From NCBI GenBank assembly GCA_964429745.1, contig CAYSDI010000002.1, positions 1 through 64,000 on the forward strand: a stretch of 64,000 nucleotides of DNA. The letters are read 5' to 3'. Source of the DNA: WGOA01 sp964429745. Lineage in GTDB: Bacteria > Bacteroidota > Bacteroidia > Chitinophagales > BACL12. Positions 8,508-17,839 of the stretch are shown one piece after another. The notes below the pieces were generated by a model. The model did no database searches. It was not told the DNA's origin and saw only the letters and a list, made by a program, of their open reading frames with translations. Made by a program: the position numbers and the translations under genes. The stretch's first letter is position 1. Each line of letters starts with the position of its first letter.

Positions 8508-9449
8508 TCAGGCTATGCCATTCTCCGCCAGGTAGCGCTCAGCATCCAAAGCGGCCATGCACCCCGTTCCTGCTGCGGTAACGGCTTGCCGGTAGATTTT
8601 ATCCTGAACGTCGCCAGCGGCAAAGACCCCTTCGACCCGGGTTCTGGTGCTACCTGGCTGAGTAATGAGGTAGCCCTGGGCGTCCATATCCAGCATATCG
8701 ACGAACATGTCGGTGTTGGGCTTGTGGCCGATGGCGACGAAAAAGCCCTGCACGGCGATCTGGCTCTCCTGCCCCGAAATTGCATCGCGGATGAGCACCC
8801 CTTCCACTACCTCCTCGCCTACTACATCCAGGGTTTCCGTATTCCAATGAACAGTAATGTTTGGAGTAGCCAGGACGCGATCCTGCATGATCTTACTGGC
8901 GCGCATCTGATCGCGGCGCACGAGCACGTGAACATGCTTGCAGAGTTTGCTTAGGTACAGCGATTCCTCCGCAGCGGTATCTCCGCCACCGACCACGGCA
9001 ACGTCCAAGCCCCGATAAAAGAAGCCATCGCAAACGGCACAAGCACTGACGCCGTGACCGTTGAGGCGCTTTTCGCCCGGAAGACCCAACCATTTTGCTG
9101 TAGCCCCGGTGGTAATGATGACGGTGTGTGCCAATTCTGTGTGCTGGCCGTCAATGGTCACCCGATGCGGGCCGTGTTCGGAGAACTCCACAGCGGTGGC
9201 CATGCCAAACCGAACCTCGGTGCCGACGCGCTCCGCTTGTTGCTTGAATTCCTCCATCATGGCCGGTCCCATGATGCCCGTTGGATATCCTGGAAAGTTC
9301 TCTACATCGGTAGTTTGCATGAGTTGCCCACCCGGCTCCATTCCCGTGTACATGAGGGGATGGAGATTTGCGCGAGCTGCGTAAATGGCAGCCGTGTAGC
9401 CAGCCGGTCCGGAACCGATGATCAGGCACTTTTGAATAGTTTCCTGCAT
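8508..9449 (-). CDS. trxB: Thioredoxin-disulfide reductase
   Basis: This 313-residue flavoenzyme passes electrons from NADPH through FAD to thioredoxin in the cytoplasm. The FAD-binding GSGPAGYTAA lies at residues 12-21, the redox pair CAVC at 137-140, the NADPH-binding GGGDTAAEESLYL follows, and the second FAD motif is GVFAAGDVQDK near the end. The open frame extends to a GTG at 9482, but the ATG at 9449 gives the usual start and length. A -7 box lies about 70 nt upstream. It may support the Cys-type glutathione peroxidase encoded downstream. Confidence 0.97.
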   Translation of the reverse strand: MQETIQKCLIIGSGPAGYTAAIYAARANLHPLMYTGMEPGGQLMQTTDVENFPGYPTGIMGPAMMEEFKQQAERVGTEVRFGMATAVEFSEHGPHRVTIDGQHTELAHTVIITTGATAKWLGLPGEKRLNGHGVSACAVCDGFFYRGLDVAVVGGGDTAAEESLYLSKLCKHVHVLVRRDQMRASKIMQDRVLATPNITVHWNTETLDVVGEEVVEGVLIRDAISGQESQIAVQGFFVAIGHKPNTDMFVDMLDMDAQGYLITQPGSTRTRVEGVFAAGDVQDKIYRQAVTAAGTGCMAALDAERYLAENGIA

Positions 9450-9517
9450 GGGGAACGAGGGAATTGTCCGGGCGCAAGACACGCCGGCGGTTAGGAGAAA
9501 ATCAGGTTTTTAAAGGG

Positions 9518-9525
9518 CAAAATTA
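9518..9525 (-). promoter_or_regulatory. -7 element of trxB promoter
   Basis: On the minus strand this reads TAATTTTG, a full match to TAnnTTTG, in the 113-nt space before the trxB ATG. No clear TTTG -33 box is seen at the right distance. Confidence 0.45.
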
Positions 9526-9562
9526 GGTCCATTCCACCATACCAGCGGTGACCGAAGGCACC

Positions 9563-12028
9563 TCAAATGTCCACAATGATCCTGGCGTTCAGCAGCCGAC
9601 TGGTCAGAAAATTTGGGAAGGCGTATACAACATCGGCATTGTCTTTGACCCAGAGGTATGACACGGTGTTGGAGATACCCAACAGGTTAAAGACCTCCAG
9701 GCTGGCCCACACGGACTCCAAATGCCGGAACATATTGGTTCGCTCGTCTTTTTGTTTCAATAAGAGTGCGCTGAATCCGATGTCTACACGGCGGTATGGA
9801 GGAATGCGAAAGCGATTTCGGAGCAACAGGTTCTCCGGCTGGCCAAACGGCAGCCCGCTGCCGAACAGGAAGTTGAGGTGCACCTTGAAGTTTTTGTTAT
9901 CCAGCGCGTAGTCCTGAAAGTACATGCCAAAATTGATGCGCTGATCAGTTGGACGCGGGGTCAGGCCCTGGTCCACGAGTTCGCCGTTTTCATCGACTGC
10001 ACCGAAAATGTCGGTGAGCTTGCTTTCGTCGATGTTTTCGCGCGCCTGCATCACCGTAACAGATATCCAGGAATCGGCATCTTCTACCAATTCACCATAG
10101 AGCCGCAAATCAATGCCGGCAACATAGCCTGTTCCGGCGTTCTGGCCGTAGTAGCGAACCTGCACGTTGTCCAATTCATAGGGAACAATATCCCATAAAT
10201 ATTTATAGTATAATTCTGAAACGAATTTAAAGTCGCGGTCAAAGGCGCGGAAGTTCCAATCGCCTGAAAGCACCAGGTGCATGCTTTTCTGCGCTTTAAT
10301 GTCAGTGTTCAGGTCAAAGGTCAGGTCGCGGAGCTCTCGGTAATAGGCCGGTTGGGCGTAGAGCCCTGCAGCGGCTTTGATGACTACGTCGCGCGCTACG
10401 GAATCTTTTCGAACCCAGTCCGGCTTAAAAGCGGCCTGAACGCGAGGAGTAACCAGGAATTCATTGTTCATGTCCCAGTAGAGGGCCCGCACACCAGCGG
10501 TCAGGCTCCAGTCAAGGGTACTTTTGTAGGGCGTCCAGGTATCCTGTACGTAAACGTTTGAGCGGGTGGAGCGCAGCACCGTGCTGGCTTTGAGGACACG
10601 GTCCAGCAACACCTGTTCACCTGTGTAGGGCAGCGAATAGCCGGCGGAATCGAGTCGGGTCCAGTCGTTGATGCGGTCCTCAATGCGCTCGTATTGGAAG
10701 CGGCCACCCCATTCCACAAAATGTTCTCCGCGGTCCAGGTAGCCGATGTGGCCGGCGTTACTTACCCAGGAGTCAATGCGGTTGCGGGCGTAGTTCTGAA
10801 AGGTGCCTACCCCAAGTCCAAAGGCCACCTGGCCAAAATCTTCTTCGCCGAGGTTGCTTTCTACCTCACCCAGGAAGTAGTCGCCAATAATGTCGAAATT
10901 CTCGTCTTCAAGCGCGCGGTAGGTAGAGACCATCCACTTCAATCCCAGGTCTTCATGGGGCTTGTGGAGCAGCGAAATACCGGCCATCGAAGTCAGGAAT
11001 TCGTCAACCTCCTGGCCGTCAAAAAAGACATCTAATCGCACCACATTATTAACCAGACCTGTGCTGGTGGAGCGATTCGTTGGCTGGAAATTGAACCGAT
11101 TCTGCGAAAGGTTGCCCAACAGCTCGAATTCCAGCTTTTTACTCAAATCAAGGTGGATCAACCCTTGTACATCGGTAAATGAAGGACGGTACTCCCCGGT
11201 AGTTTCCAACGAGTTGAGCAGGTATGCGTTGTTTTTGTGCCGGACGCCTAACAAGAAGCCGGCGGTCTTCTTTGCATTTGCAGCTTCCACGTGAAAATTT
11301 CCACCGAGCAGGCTCAGGCTTACCGAGGCGGCAAACTCTTTGGGTTTCTTGTAGCGGATGTCCAGCACGCTGGAGAGTTTATCGCCGTAGCGGGCTTCAA
11401 AGCCACCTGCTGAAAAAGCGATACGGTCGGTCAGCGTGTAGTTGGGAAAAGGAAAGCCTTCCTGCTGCCCTGAACGAACGATAAGCGGCCGGTAAACCTC
11501 AAAATCGTTGACATAGACAAGGTTCTCGTCGTAGTTGCCGCCACGCACCGCGTACTGCGTGCTCAATTCATTGTTGGATCCGGCGCCAAGCTGCTTAAGC
11601 GCTGCCACAATCGGGTCGCCGCTTGGATCTGGAATGTAGGAAATGGATTCTACGGGAATAGTCTGAATGAATTCCTGCCGTTCGCGGTCGTCCTGGATGG
11701 TAACCTCTCGCAGCGCGCGTTCAATCAGGACCGGATCGTAGCGGTAGTAGCGTTCCGGATCTAAAAAAACCTTCTTGTAATCTTCCTGGTAACTAACGTG
11801 GGTGAACACCACCGTGATGGTCTTCTCTGCAGGCACTTCCATGCTGTAGCGCCCGGCCTCATCGGTAATGGTACCAATACCTGCTTCGCCCAACAAAACC
11901 ACGTTCACTTCTTCGATTGGCTTTCCACCTTCATCCAGCACCTGGCCGTAAAACGTGGCCACGGCTTGTGCCGGCAACAGCGCAGAAACACCAGAAAGAA
12001 TAATCAACAAGAGTAAAAAAGGACGCAT
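9563..12028 (-). CDS. TonB-dependent outer-membrane receptor with carboxypeptidase-like domain
   Basis: This 821-residue protein is an outer-membrane active transporter. After the signal peptide (MRPFLLLLIILSGVSALLPA) comes a carboxypeptidase regulatory-like domain (FYGQVLDEGGKPIEEVNVVL, about 25-105), typical of SusC-like and other Bacteroidota receptors. A plug domain follows (AVRGGNYDENLVYVNDFEVY), then a long beta-barrel with alternating aromatic residues. No SusD partner is adjacent, so a polysaccharide substrate is not indicated. It starts 17 nt after the rpe stop, so both are probably on one transcript although their functions seem unrelated. The substrate cannot be assigned. Confidence 0.9.
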   Translation of the reverse strand: MRPFLLLLIILSGVSALLPAQAVATFYGQVLDEGGKPIEEVNVVLLGEAGIGTITDEAGRYSMEVPAEKTITVVFTHVSYQEDYKKVFLDPERYYRYDPVLIERALREVTIQDDRERQEFIQTIPVESISYIPDPSGDPIVAALKQLGAGSNNELSTQYAVRGGNYDENLVYVNDFEVYRPLIVRSGQQEGFPFPNYTLTDRIAFSAGGFEARYGDKLSSVLDIRYKKPKEFAASVSLSLLGGNFHVEAANAKKTAGFLLGVRHKNNAYLLNSLETTGEYRPSFTDVQGLIHLDLSKKLEFELLGNLSQNRFNFQPTNRSTSTGLVNNVVRLDVFFDGQEVDEFLTSMAGISLLHKPHEDLGLKWMVSTYRALEDENFDIIGDYFLGEVESNLGEEDFGQVAFGLGVGTFQNYARNRIDSWVSNAGHIGYLDRGEHFVEWGGRFQYERIEDRINDWTRLDSAGYSLPYTGEQVLLDRVLKASTVLRSTRSNVYVQDTWTPYKSTLDWSLTAGVRALYWDMNNEFLVTPRVQAAFKPDWVRKDSVARDVVIKAAAGLYAQPAYYRELRDLTFDLNTDIKAQKSMHLVLSGDWNFRAFDRDFKFVSELYYKYLWDIVPYELDNVQVRYYGQNAGTGYVAGIDLRLYGELVEDADSWISVTVMQARENIDESKLTDIFGAVDENGELVDQGLTPRPTDQRINFGMYFQDYALDNKNFKVHLNFLFGSGLPFGQPENLLLRNRFRIPPYRRVDIGFSALLLKQKDERTNMFRHLESVWASLEVFNLLGISNTVSYLWVKDNADVVYAFPNFLTSRLLNARIIVDI

Positions 12029-12045
12029 GCTTTCCTAAACGGGGG

Positions 12046-12717
12046 TCAGGCCATTAAATTATTTGCCTTCAAGCCCTTAAGCAGGGCAATCTCTGCTACC
12101 GGGTCAGGGCTGGAAAATACGCCGCTCCCGGACACCAGTACATCCGCCCCGGCGTGGAGCACGTCCAGGGCATTGCCGGCCTTAATGCCACCATCAACTT
12201 GCAGCAATACCGCGGGGTTTATCCGGTCTATGAGTCGGCGCATCCGCCGAATGCGGTCCAGGCTTTGCAGAATAAAATGCTGGCCGCCAAAACCAGGGTT
12301 AACGGTCATGATCAGCACCAAATCCAAGTCTGGTAAAATGTCTTCTACAGCAGAAATGGGCGTAGCCGGATTGAGCGCAACACCAGCTCGCATGCCTTCG
12401 GCTTTGATTTCCTGAATGCAGCGGTGTAAGTGCGTCACCACTTCCACATGAACGGTGAGCCCATCTGCTCCTGCTTTGCGAAACGCCCGAATGAAACGCT
12501 CCGGAAGGCTGGTCATCAGGTGCACGTCCTTGAACTTGGCTGATTCTCTGGCCACAACTTCCACAATGGGCAGGCCAAAACTGATGTTAGGCACAAAAAC
12601 CCCGTCCATCACATCAATGTGGAACCAATCCGCCTGGCTCCGATCCAGCATATGAACATCTCTGGCCAAGTGGCCAAAATCAGCAGAAAGGATGGACGGA
12701 GCAACCAAATGGGCCAT
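12046..12717 (-). CDS. rpe: Ribulose-phosphate 3-epimerase
   Basis: This 223-residue TIM-barrel enzyme interconverts D-ribulose 5-phosphate and D-xylulose 5-phosphate in the pentose phosphate pathway. It shows VAPSILSADFGHLARD at the start, the metal/catalytic segments WFHIDVMDGVFVPNISFG and DVHLMTS, MTVNPGFGGQHF, and QVDGGIKAGNA with the catalytic Asp. The ATG at 12717 is chosen over an upstream TTG at 12732, which lies in the -7 promoter box. It is followed closely by the TonB-dependent receptor. Confidence 0.96.
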   Translation of the reverse strand: MAHLVAPSILSADFGHLARDVHMLDRSQADWFHIDVMDGVFVPNISFGLPIVEVVARESAKFKDVHLMTSLPERFIRAFRKAGADGLTVHVEVVTHLHRCIQEIKAEGMRAGVALNPATPISAVEDILPDLDLVLIMTVNPGFGGQHFILQSLDRIRRMRRLIDRINPAVLLQVDGGIKAGNALDVLHAGADVLVSGSGVFSSPDPVAEIALLKGLKANNLMA

Positions 12718-12729
12718 AGCAGAAGGCCG

Positions 12730-12737
12730 CAAAGATA
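12730..12737 (-). promoter_or_regulatory. -7 element of rpe promoter
   Basis: On the minus strand this reads TATCTTTG, a perfect TAnnTTTG box, ending 12 nt before the rpe ATG. The implied leader is only a few nucleotides. A -33 TTTG is not obvious. Confidence 0.45.
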
Positions 12738-12870
12738 GGCAATCTCACGCGGGATTGGCGGAACGGCTGTTACCGGAAAGCCCGCAGTACCAAGCGCTTC
12801 AGGCTCGTTTAATCAACTTTCGGGCTAAGGGGAACACTGCGCTTGGCAGGGCAGTTACTCAGGGGTACCC

Positions 12871-13734
12871 TTAAAGATAGTTGCGGAGCTCTTTGCTGGC
12901 AGTGGCCCGGCGCAAACGGCGGATTGCCCGCTCTTTGATCTGACGGACCCGCTCCCTGGTCAGGTCAAACTTAGACCCGATTTCTTCGAGCGTGAACGGA
13001 GTTTCGCCGTTGAGTCCGTAGTAGCAGGATATGATGAGGGCTTCGCGCTCAGAAATAACAGAAAGAGCTTCTTTGATGTGCTGGCGCAGAGATACATCCA
13101 TCAATTCAAAGTCCGGCTCGTTGTCTTCTCCGCTTTTGATCAGATCCAACATGGTGCCCTCTTCATCTTCGCCGCCGATTGGCGCGTCCACGCTGAGGTA
13201 GCGGATGTTGTTTTTGAGAATTTCACGGAGGTCCTCTACGGTGATGCCCATAGCAACAGCCACTTCATCTTGTGTGGCCTCCCGCCCTAGCTCTTGCTCC
13301 AATTGAGCAGCGGTGCGGTGATAGCGATTGAACGAGCCCACTTTGTTAAGGGGAAGCCGGACCAGGCGGCTTTGCTCTACAATGGCCTGCATGATCGATT
13401 GGCGAATCCACCATACGGCGTAGGAAATAAACTTGAAGCCTTTAGTCTCATCAAATCGCTGGGCGGCCTTGATCAGTCCAAGGTTCCCTTCGTTGATCAA
13501 ATCAGCCAGCGAAAGTCCCTGGTTTTGGTATTGCTTGGCCACCGAAACCACAAATCGGAGGTTTGCCCGAGTCAGTCGATCTAACGCTGCCTGATCACCG
13601 TTGCGAATCTTCTTGGCCAGTTCCACTTCTTCTTCGGAACTGAGTAAATCGATCTTACCGATTTCATAGAGATACTTCTCCAGAGAATCGGAATTTCGAT
13701 TAGTAATCTGATTCGTGATCTTGAGCTGACGCAT
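12871..13734 (-). CDS. rpoD: Primary sigma factor RpoD (short Bacteroidota type)
   Basis: This 287-residue protein is the housekeeping sigma-70 factor that recognises the TTTG/TAnnTTTG promoters seen in the window. It starts with MRQLKITNQITNRNSDSLEK and passes to region 1.2 (YLYEIGKIDLLSSEEEVELA). Region 2 carries NLGLIKAAQRFDETKGFKF and ISYAVWWIRQSIMQAI. Region 3 and region 4 follow, with the helix-turn-helix TLEEIGSKFDLTRERVRQIK. It lacks region 1.1, as expected for this phylum. The 226 nt upstream to the pnp terminator must hold its promoter, but no convincing box was found there. The motif GGGTACCC directly abuts its stop codon. Confidence 0.97.
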   Translation of the reverse strand: MRQLKITNQITNRNSDSLEKYLYEIGKIDLLSSEEEVELAKKIRNGDQAALDRLTRANLRFVVSVAKQYQNQGLSLADLINEGNLGLIKAAQRFDETKGFKFISYAVWWIRQSIMQAIVEQSRLVRLPLNKVGSFNRYHRTAAQLEQELGREATQDEVAVAMGITVEDLREILKNNIRYLSVDAPIGGEDEEGTMLDLIKSGEDNEPDFELMDVSLRQHIKEALSVISEREALIISCYYGLNGETPFTLEEIGSKFDLTRERVRQIKERAIRRLRRATASKELRNYL

Positions 13735-13959
13735 GTGAAAGTTGTGGGATTAGCCTCCCTGTTTACGCCCCCCCTGCCCAATTGGTTGCAAGCGGAGCAC
13801 ATTGCTTTCAAAACACCTCATAACTCGCTGAAAAACAGTACTATATCCTTGCAGTTTTAACATTGCACATTAGGGCTTTGCCCCGGCAATTGCTAGCAAA
13901 CTTGGTGCAGTTGTGACGGGGATCATTCAGGGTAAAAATCAGCAGTTAGTGTTAACAAC

Positions 13960-13985
13960 AAAGCCGACCCTGACGGGTCGGCTTT
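13960..13985 (-). terminator. Terminator hairpin downstream of pnp
   Basis: A perfect 11-bp stem (AAAGCCGACCC / GGGTCGGCTTT) with a 4-nt loop begins 31 nt after the pnp stop on the minus strand. The U-run after it is weak (the stem ends in TTT and is followed by GTTGTT). It separates pnp from rpoD, which is transcribed in the same direction. Confidence 0.7.
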
Positions 13986-14016
13986 GCCAAAAGGTTAAAG
14001 GTTTGGGTCGAAGGGG

Positions 14017-16320
14017 TTAGACTTCGTTGGGCCGAGGTCTGCGCGGACCGCGATCGCGATCGCGATCGCCACCTCGGTCACCTCCGCGATCGCCGCCCCG
14101 GTCACCACCACGGTCACCGCCGTAGCCGCCCCGGTCACCACCGCGGTCGCCGCGGTCGTTACCGTAACCACCGCGATCGTCGCGGCCTTGGTCTTCGTAA
14201 CCTTCCGGGCGGGCTTCCAGCACCTTGCTGCTCAAGCGGAATTTACCGGTGACTTTGTCCACTTCCAGGAGCTTCACTTTAATTCTGTCTCCGGGGTTGT
14301 AAAGGTCTTCCAGCGTTTCCAGACGCTTCCAGGACACCTCAGAGATGTGAAGCAGGCCTTCTTTGCCTGGAAGGAATTCCACAAAGGCTCCGTAAGGCTT
14401 GATGGACTTGATAACCGCGTCATACACCTCGCCGACTTCTGCCGTTTGGGTAATGCCTTTGATCCTCGCAATAGCCGCGTCAATGGACGCTTTGTTGTTG
14501 CCAATGATGTCAACAATACCGTTGCGATCGTCTTCGGTAATGACAATTTGAGTACCAGTAACGGCCTGCATTTCCTGAATGACTTTACCTCCAGGGCCGA
14601 TAACCGCACCAATGTACTCCTTGGGAATGCGGATCTGAACGATTCGGGGAGCGTGGGGTTTGTAGTCCTCGCGGGGGGTGTCCAGAATCTTGTTCATTTC
14701 GCCCAAAATATGGGCGCGACCGCGGCGGGCCTGTTCCAGTGCTTCTTCAAGTACCTTGTAGGACAACCCGTCGATTTTAATGTCCATCTGGCAGGCGGTG
14801 ATGCCATCCTTGGTGCCAGTGACTTTAAAGTCCATGTCACCAAGGTGGTCTTCGTCGCCCAGGATGTCAGACAGCACGGCGTAATTGCCGGTTTTGCCGT
14901 CGTAGATCAGCCCCATGGCAATACCGGAAACTGGCTTGAGCATCTGGATACCGGCGTCCATCATGGCCAGTGAGCCGGCGCAAACCGTGGCCATAGACGA
15001 AGAACCATTCGACTCCAAGATGTCGGAAATAATGCGAATGGTGTAGGGACATTCAGCGGGAACCATGCGCTTCAACGCGCGCAGGGCCAGGTTGCCGTGG
15101 CCAATTTCCCGGCGGCTCGTGGCGCGAATCGGACGCGATTCCCCCGTGGAGAAACTGGGGAAGTTGTAGTGGAGCATGAATTTCTCCGAGCCGGCGAAGG
15201 TGGGCGTATCAATGGTTTGCTCGTCCATTTTGGAACCGAGAGTCACTGAAGTGAGCGATTGGGTTTCACCGCGAGAGAACAGCGACGAACCGTGGGTGGC
15301 AGGCAGAAGGTCTACCTGGCCCCAAATGGATCGGATCTCGTCCAGTTTGCGGCCATCCAAGCGGTAGCGCTCGTTGAGCACCACATTTCGCATGGCTTCT
15401 TTTTCTACGTTGCGGTAGTACTTGCTGATCAGACTGCTTTTTTCGGCAAGCTCTTCAGGGCTGTACTTCTGGCAGTATTGGTCTTTAATGGCCGAAAAAG
15501 TTTCGGAGCGCTTTTTCTTGTTGGTGATGGCCTGCTTGACCACTTCGTAAACCGCCTCATACGTGCTGGCGCGGACATCGGCTTCTAAAGCGGCATCGTT
15601 GGATTCGTGGTTGTACTCACGCTTGGCTTTGCCACCGGCATTGCGGGCCAAATCCAATTGTGCCTGGCACTGCACTTTAATGGCGTCATGGGCAAAGCGA
15701 ATCACCTCGAGCATATCCTGCTCGGAGATCTCTGCCATTTCGCCCTCAATCATCAGGATATCGCGGGCAGTAGCCGCGATGATCATGTCCAGATCAGACT
15801 GAGCCAATTGGGCGTTGCTGGGGTTCAGGACCAGTTTTCCGGCTACGCGGCCAACGCGAACTTCCGAGATGGGACCATCGAATGGAATGTCGGAAACTGT
15901 GAGGGCGGCAGAGGCTGCCAGACAGGCCAGCGCATCGGGATTGACGTCTTCATCTGCCGAGTACAGTGTGACCATAACCTGGGTATCGGCATGGAAATCA
16001 TCGGGGAACAGCGGGCGGATTGCGCGGTCAATGAGCCGGGCTACCAGAATATGCGCATCTGGCGGACGGGCTTCGCGCTTGAAAAAACCGCCGGGGAATT
16101 TTCCAGCGGCGGAGAACTTTTCGCGGTATTCGACCGTCAGTGGCAGGAAATCAACGCCTTCTTTGGCGTCTTCGTTGGCCACCACCGTGGCAAGCAGGAT
16201 GGTTTTACCCATCGTGAGCAGACAGGATCCATGCGCCTGTTTCGCCAGCCTGCCTGTTTCCAGGGTCAGGGACCGGCCGTCGCCCAGATCAATTGTCTGA
16301 ACGGTTCCTAATGGCATCAT
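14017..16320 (-). CDS. pnp: Polynucleotide phosphorylase with RGG-rich tail
   Basis: This 767-residue enzyme degrades RNA 3' to 5' by phosphorolysis. It has two RNase PH-like domains (for example KFPGGFFKREARPPDAHIL and FPSFSTGESRPIRATSRREI), the alpha-helical linker, a KH domain (IPKEYIGAVIGPGGKVIQEM) and an S1 domain (GEVYDAVIKSIKPYGAFVEF). The core ends near residue 710. The rest is a tail of Arg, Gly and Asp with repeated GDRGG units, encoded by degenerate 12-nt repeats. Such tails resemble RNA-binding RGG boxes. It lies downstream of rpsO on the same strand, the classical rpsO-pnp order, with 158 nt between. Confidence 0.97.
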   Translation of the reverse strand: MMPLGTVQTIDLGDGRSLTLETGRLAKQAHGSCLLTMGKTILLATVVANEDAKEGVDFLPLTVEYREKFSAAGKFPGGFFKREARPPDAHILVARLIDRAIRPLFPDDFHADTQVMVTLYSADEDVNPDALACLAASAALTVSDIPFDGPISEVRVGRVAGKLVLNPSNAQLAQSDLDMIIAATARDILMIEGEMAEISEQDMLEVIRFAHDAIKVQCQAQLDLARNAGGKAKREYNHESNDAALEADVRASTYEAVYEVVKQAITNKKKRSETFSAIKDQYCQKYSPEELAEKSSLISKYYRNVEKEAMRNVVLNERYRLDGRKLDEIRSIWGQVDLLPATHGSSLFSRGETQSLTSVTLGSKMDEQTIDTPTFAGSEKFMLHYNFPSFSTGESRPIRATSRREIGHGNLALRALKRMVPAECPYTIRIISDILESNGSSSMATVCAGSLAMMDAGIQMLKPVSGIAMGLIYDGKTGNYAVLSDILGDEDHLGDMDFKVTGTKDGITACQMDIKIDGLSYKVLEEALEQARRGRAHILGEMNKILDTPREDYKPHAPRIVQIRIPKEYIGAVIGPGGKVIQEMQAVTGTQIVITEDDRNGIVDIIGNNKASIDAAIARIKGITQTAEVGEVYDAVIKSIKPYGAFVEFLPGKEGLLHISEVSWKRLETLEDLYNPGDRIKVKLLEVDKVTGKFRLSSKVLEARPEGYEDQGRDDRGGYGNDRGDRGGDRGGYGGDRGGDRGGDRGGDRGGDRDRDRGPRRPRPNEV
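14050..14180. repeat. Degenerate 12-nt repeats encoding the Pnp GDRG tail
   Basis: On the coding strand the units read roughly GGN GAC CGN GGN and give Gly-Asp-Arg-Gly. Near the 3' end a run of alternating CGATCG hexamers encodes RDRDRG. The repeat is in frame and confined to the tail of pnp. Confidence 0.7.
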
Positions 16321-16478
16321 CGGGTTGGGATTTTAAGATCAGCTAAGCTTGATAAAATCGAAAAGAGACCAGGCTGCAGAATAGACCTTAGGTAAAAACC
16401 GTCAGCGACCAGAAAACTCCGGATACCGAGATTTTGCTAAGGGAACGACAACCAATACGGAAAAAAAGGAGGGCCAAA

Positions 16479-16751
16479 TCAGCGGCGCAGACCCAACTTG
16501 GCGATCAGGCTGCGGTAAGCCTCAATGTCTTTTTTGGCCAAATAGTTGAGCAGACTCCGGCGATGACCCACTAGCTTGAGCAGGGAGCGCTTGGTGCCGT
16601 AGTCTTTTTTGTGGTTGCGCAGGTGCTCGGTCAAATGGTTGATGCGGGTGGTGCTCAACGCAATTTGGGCATCGACAGAGCCCGTGTTGGTGGCGGAGCC
16701 TCCAAATTCCTTAAACAGGTCGATCTTTTTCTCAGAAGTGAGGTAACTCAT
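16479..16751 (-). CDS. rpsO: 30S ribosomal protein S15
   Basis: This 90-residue protein is S15, a primary 16S rRNA binder. Hallmarks are DTGSVDAQIALSTTRI in the slightly varied form NTGSVDAQIALSTTRINHL, then LRNHKKDYGTKRSLLKLVGH and RRSLLNYLAKKDIEAYRSLI. The ATG at 16751 is preferred over a TTG one codon upstream. It precedes pnp on the same strand. A TAATTTTG box lies 46 nt upstream. Confidence 0.97.
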   Translation of the reverse strand: MSYLTSEKKIDLFKEFGGSATNTGSVDAQIALSTTRINHLTEHLRNHKKDYGTKRSLLKLVGHRRSLLNYLAKKDIEAYRSLIAKLGLRR

Positions 16752-16797
16752 CAAGCTTGCCTTTAACGTCAGTAGTTTACTTTTCTCTAATTCCGTG

Positions 16798-16805
16798 CAA
16801 AATTA
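16798..16805 (-). promoter_or_regulatory. -7 element of rpsO promoter
   Basis: On the minus strand this reads TAATTTTG, a full match to TAnnTTTG, 46 nt upstream of the rpsO ATG. The -33 box is not clear. Confidence 0.5.
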
Positions 16806-16897
16806 CGGAATTCCCTGAGAAATCGCGTACGATCTCTCGCTATTCTGCTTGCGTTTTGACCAAAACCCAAGCTTGGCGACTCCCCGAAGTTCATAGC

Positions 16898-17752
16898 TCA
16901 GGACTTGAACAAGACCAGAAGCTCCATGAGCCGCTGACGAAGCAGGCGTCTGTCCACAATAAAGTCCAGAAAACCGCTTTCCAGCAGGAATTCGGATCGC
17001 TGGAAGCCCTTGGGCAGGTCTTTCTTGATGGTTTCCTTGATGACCCGCGGTCCGGCAAAGCCGATCAGGGCACCTGGTTCGGCCATATTGATGTCGCCCA
17101 ACATGGCGTAAGAAGCAGTAACGCCCCCTGTAGTGGGGTCTGTCATTAGCGAGAAGTACGGGATCCCTTCCCTCGCTAATTGCGTGAGCTTGGCCGAAGT
17201 TTTAGCCAATTGCATCAGGGAAATGCTGGACTCCATCATTCGCGCACCTCCGGATTTGGAGATGATGAGCAGTGCGCTGCGCTGTTGACGTGCCCGGTCT
17301 ACGGCACGGGCAATTTTTTCACCCACCACAGAGCCCATAGACCCCCCGATAAATTCGAAGTCCATGCAGGCTACCACGAGCGGATTGCCATCGACGGTGC
17401 CTTCTGCAACCGCCATAGCATCTGAAAGGCCCGTCTTTTCGTAGGCTTCGTCCAGGCGGACCTGGTACGATTTCATGTCTGTAAAGCCTAGAAAGTCAAT
17501 AGAACGCAGGTCTCCGAACAGAATTTTGTACTCGCTTTCATCAAATATGATGTCGAAGTATTCTTCTGAGTTTAGCCGACTGTGGTTGTTGCAATACGGA
17601 CAAATCTTGAGGTTTTCAAGAAATTCCTTGTTGCGGTAGGCCTTCTTGCAGGAAGGGCACTTAACCCAAACCCCGTCAGGAGCTTCTTTTTTCTCCCGAG
17701 TGGAGGTGGTAATGCCCTCTTTCAGTCGTTTAAACCAGCTCACACGTTCCAT
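16898..17752 (-). CDS. accD: Acetyl-CoA carboxylase carboxyltransferase subunit beta
   Basis: This 284-residue protein is the zinc-binding beta subunit that, with AccA, transfers the carboxyl group from biotin to acetyl-CoA to make malonyl-CoA for fatty acid synthesis. The four zinc cysteines are C32, C35, C51 and C54 (KCPSC and CPYC). The crotonase-like core follows (VACMDFEFIGGSMGSVVGEK, SKSGGARMMESSISLMQ, GVTASYAMLGDINMAEPGA). The ATG at 17752 gives the usual MERVSWFKR start; the frame is open 23 codons further. It lies 87 nt after the aldolase gene, with a near-consensus -7 box in between. Confidence 0.96.
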   Translation of the reverse strand: MERVSWFKRLKEGITTSTREKKEAPDGVWVKCPSCKKAYRNKEFLENLKICPYCNNHSRLNSEEYFDIIFDESEYKILFGDLRSIDFLGFTDMKSYQVRLDEAYEKTGLSDAMAVAEGTVDGNPLVVACMDFEFIGGSMGSVVGEKIARAVDRARQQRSALLIISKSGGARMMESSISLMQLAKTSAKLTQLAREGIPYFSLMTDPTTGGVTASYAMLGDINMAEPGALIGFAGPRVIKETIKKDLPKGFQRSEFLLESGFLDFIVDRRLLRQRLMELLVLFKS

Positions 17753-17802
17753 TTGTAGTTCTGCCCGCTTGCGTTTCTGCAATGGTGAAGTCCCGTAACC
17801 GG

Positions 17803-17810
17803 TAAAGATA
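17803..17810 (-). promoter_or_regulatory. Possible -7 element of accD promoter
   Basis: On the minus strand this reads TATCTTTA, one mismatch from TAnnTTTG, about 50 nt before the accD ATG. The -33 region would fall around the end of the aldolase gene and shows no TTTG. Confidence 0.35.
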
Positions 17811-17839
17811 GCGTGGACCAAGCCAATTGAAGGATTGAC

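Noticed and set aside
14050..14075. CGATCG-rich run as a regulatory or HIP1-like element
   Set aside because: It encodes the RDRD part of the Pnp tail and fits the coding repeat.
15563..16311. Long open frames opposite pnp and other conserved genes
   Set aside because: They lie antisense to conserved proteins, show no recognisable domains, and reflect codon bias of the real gene.
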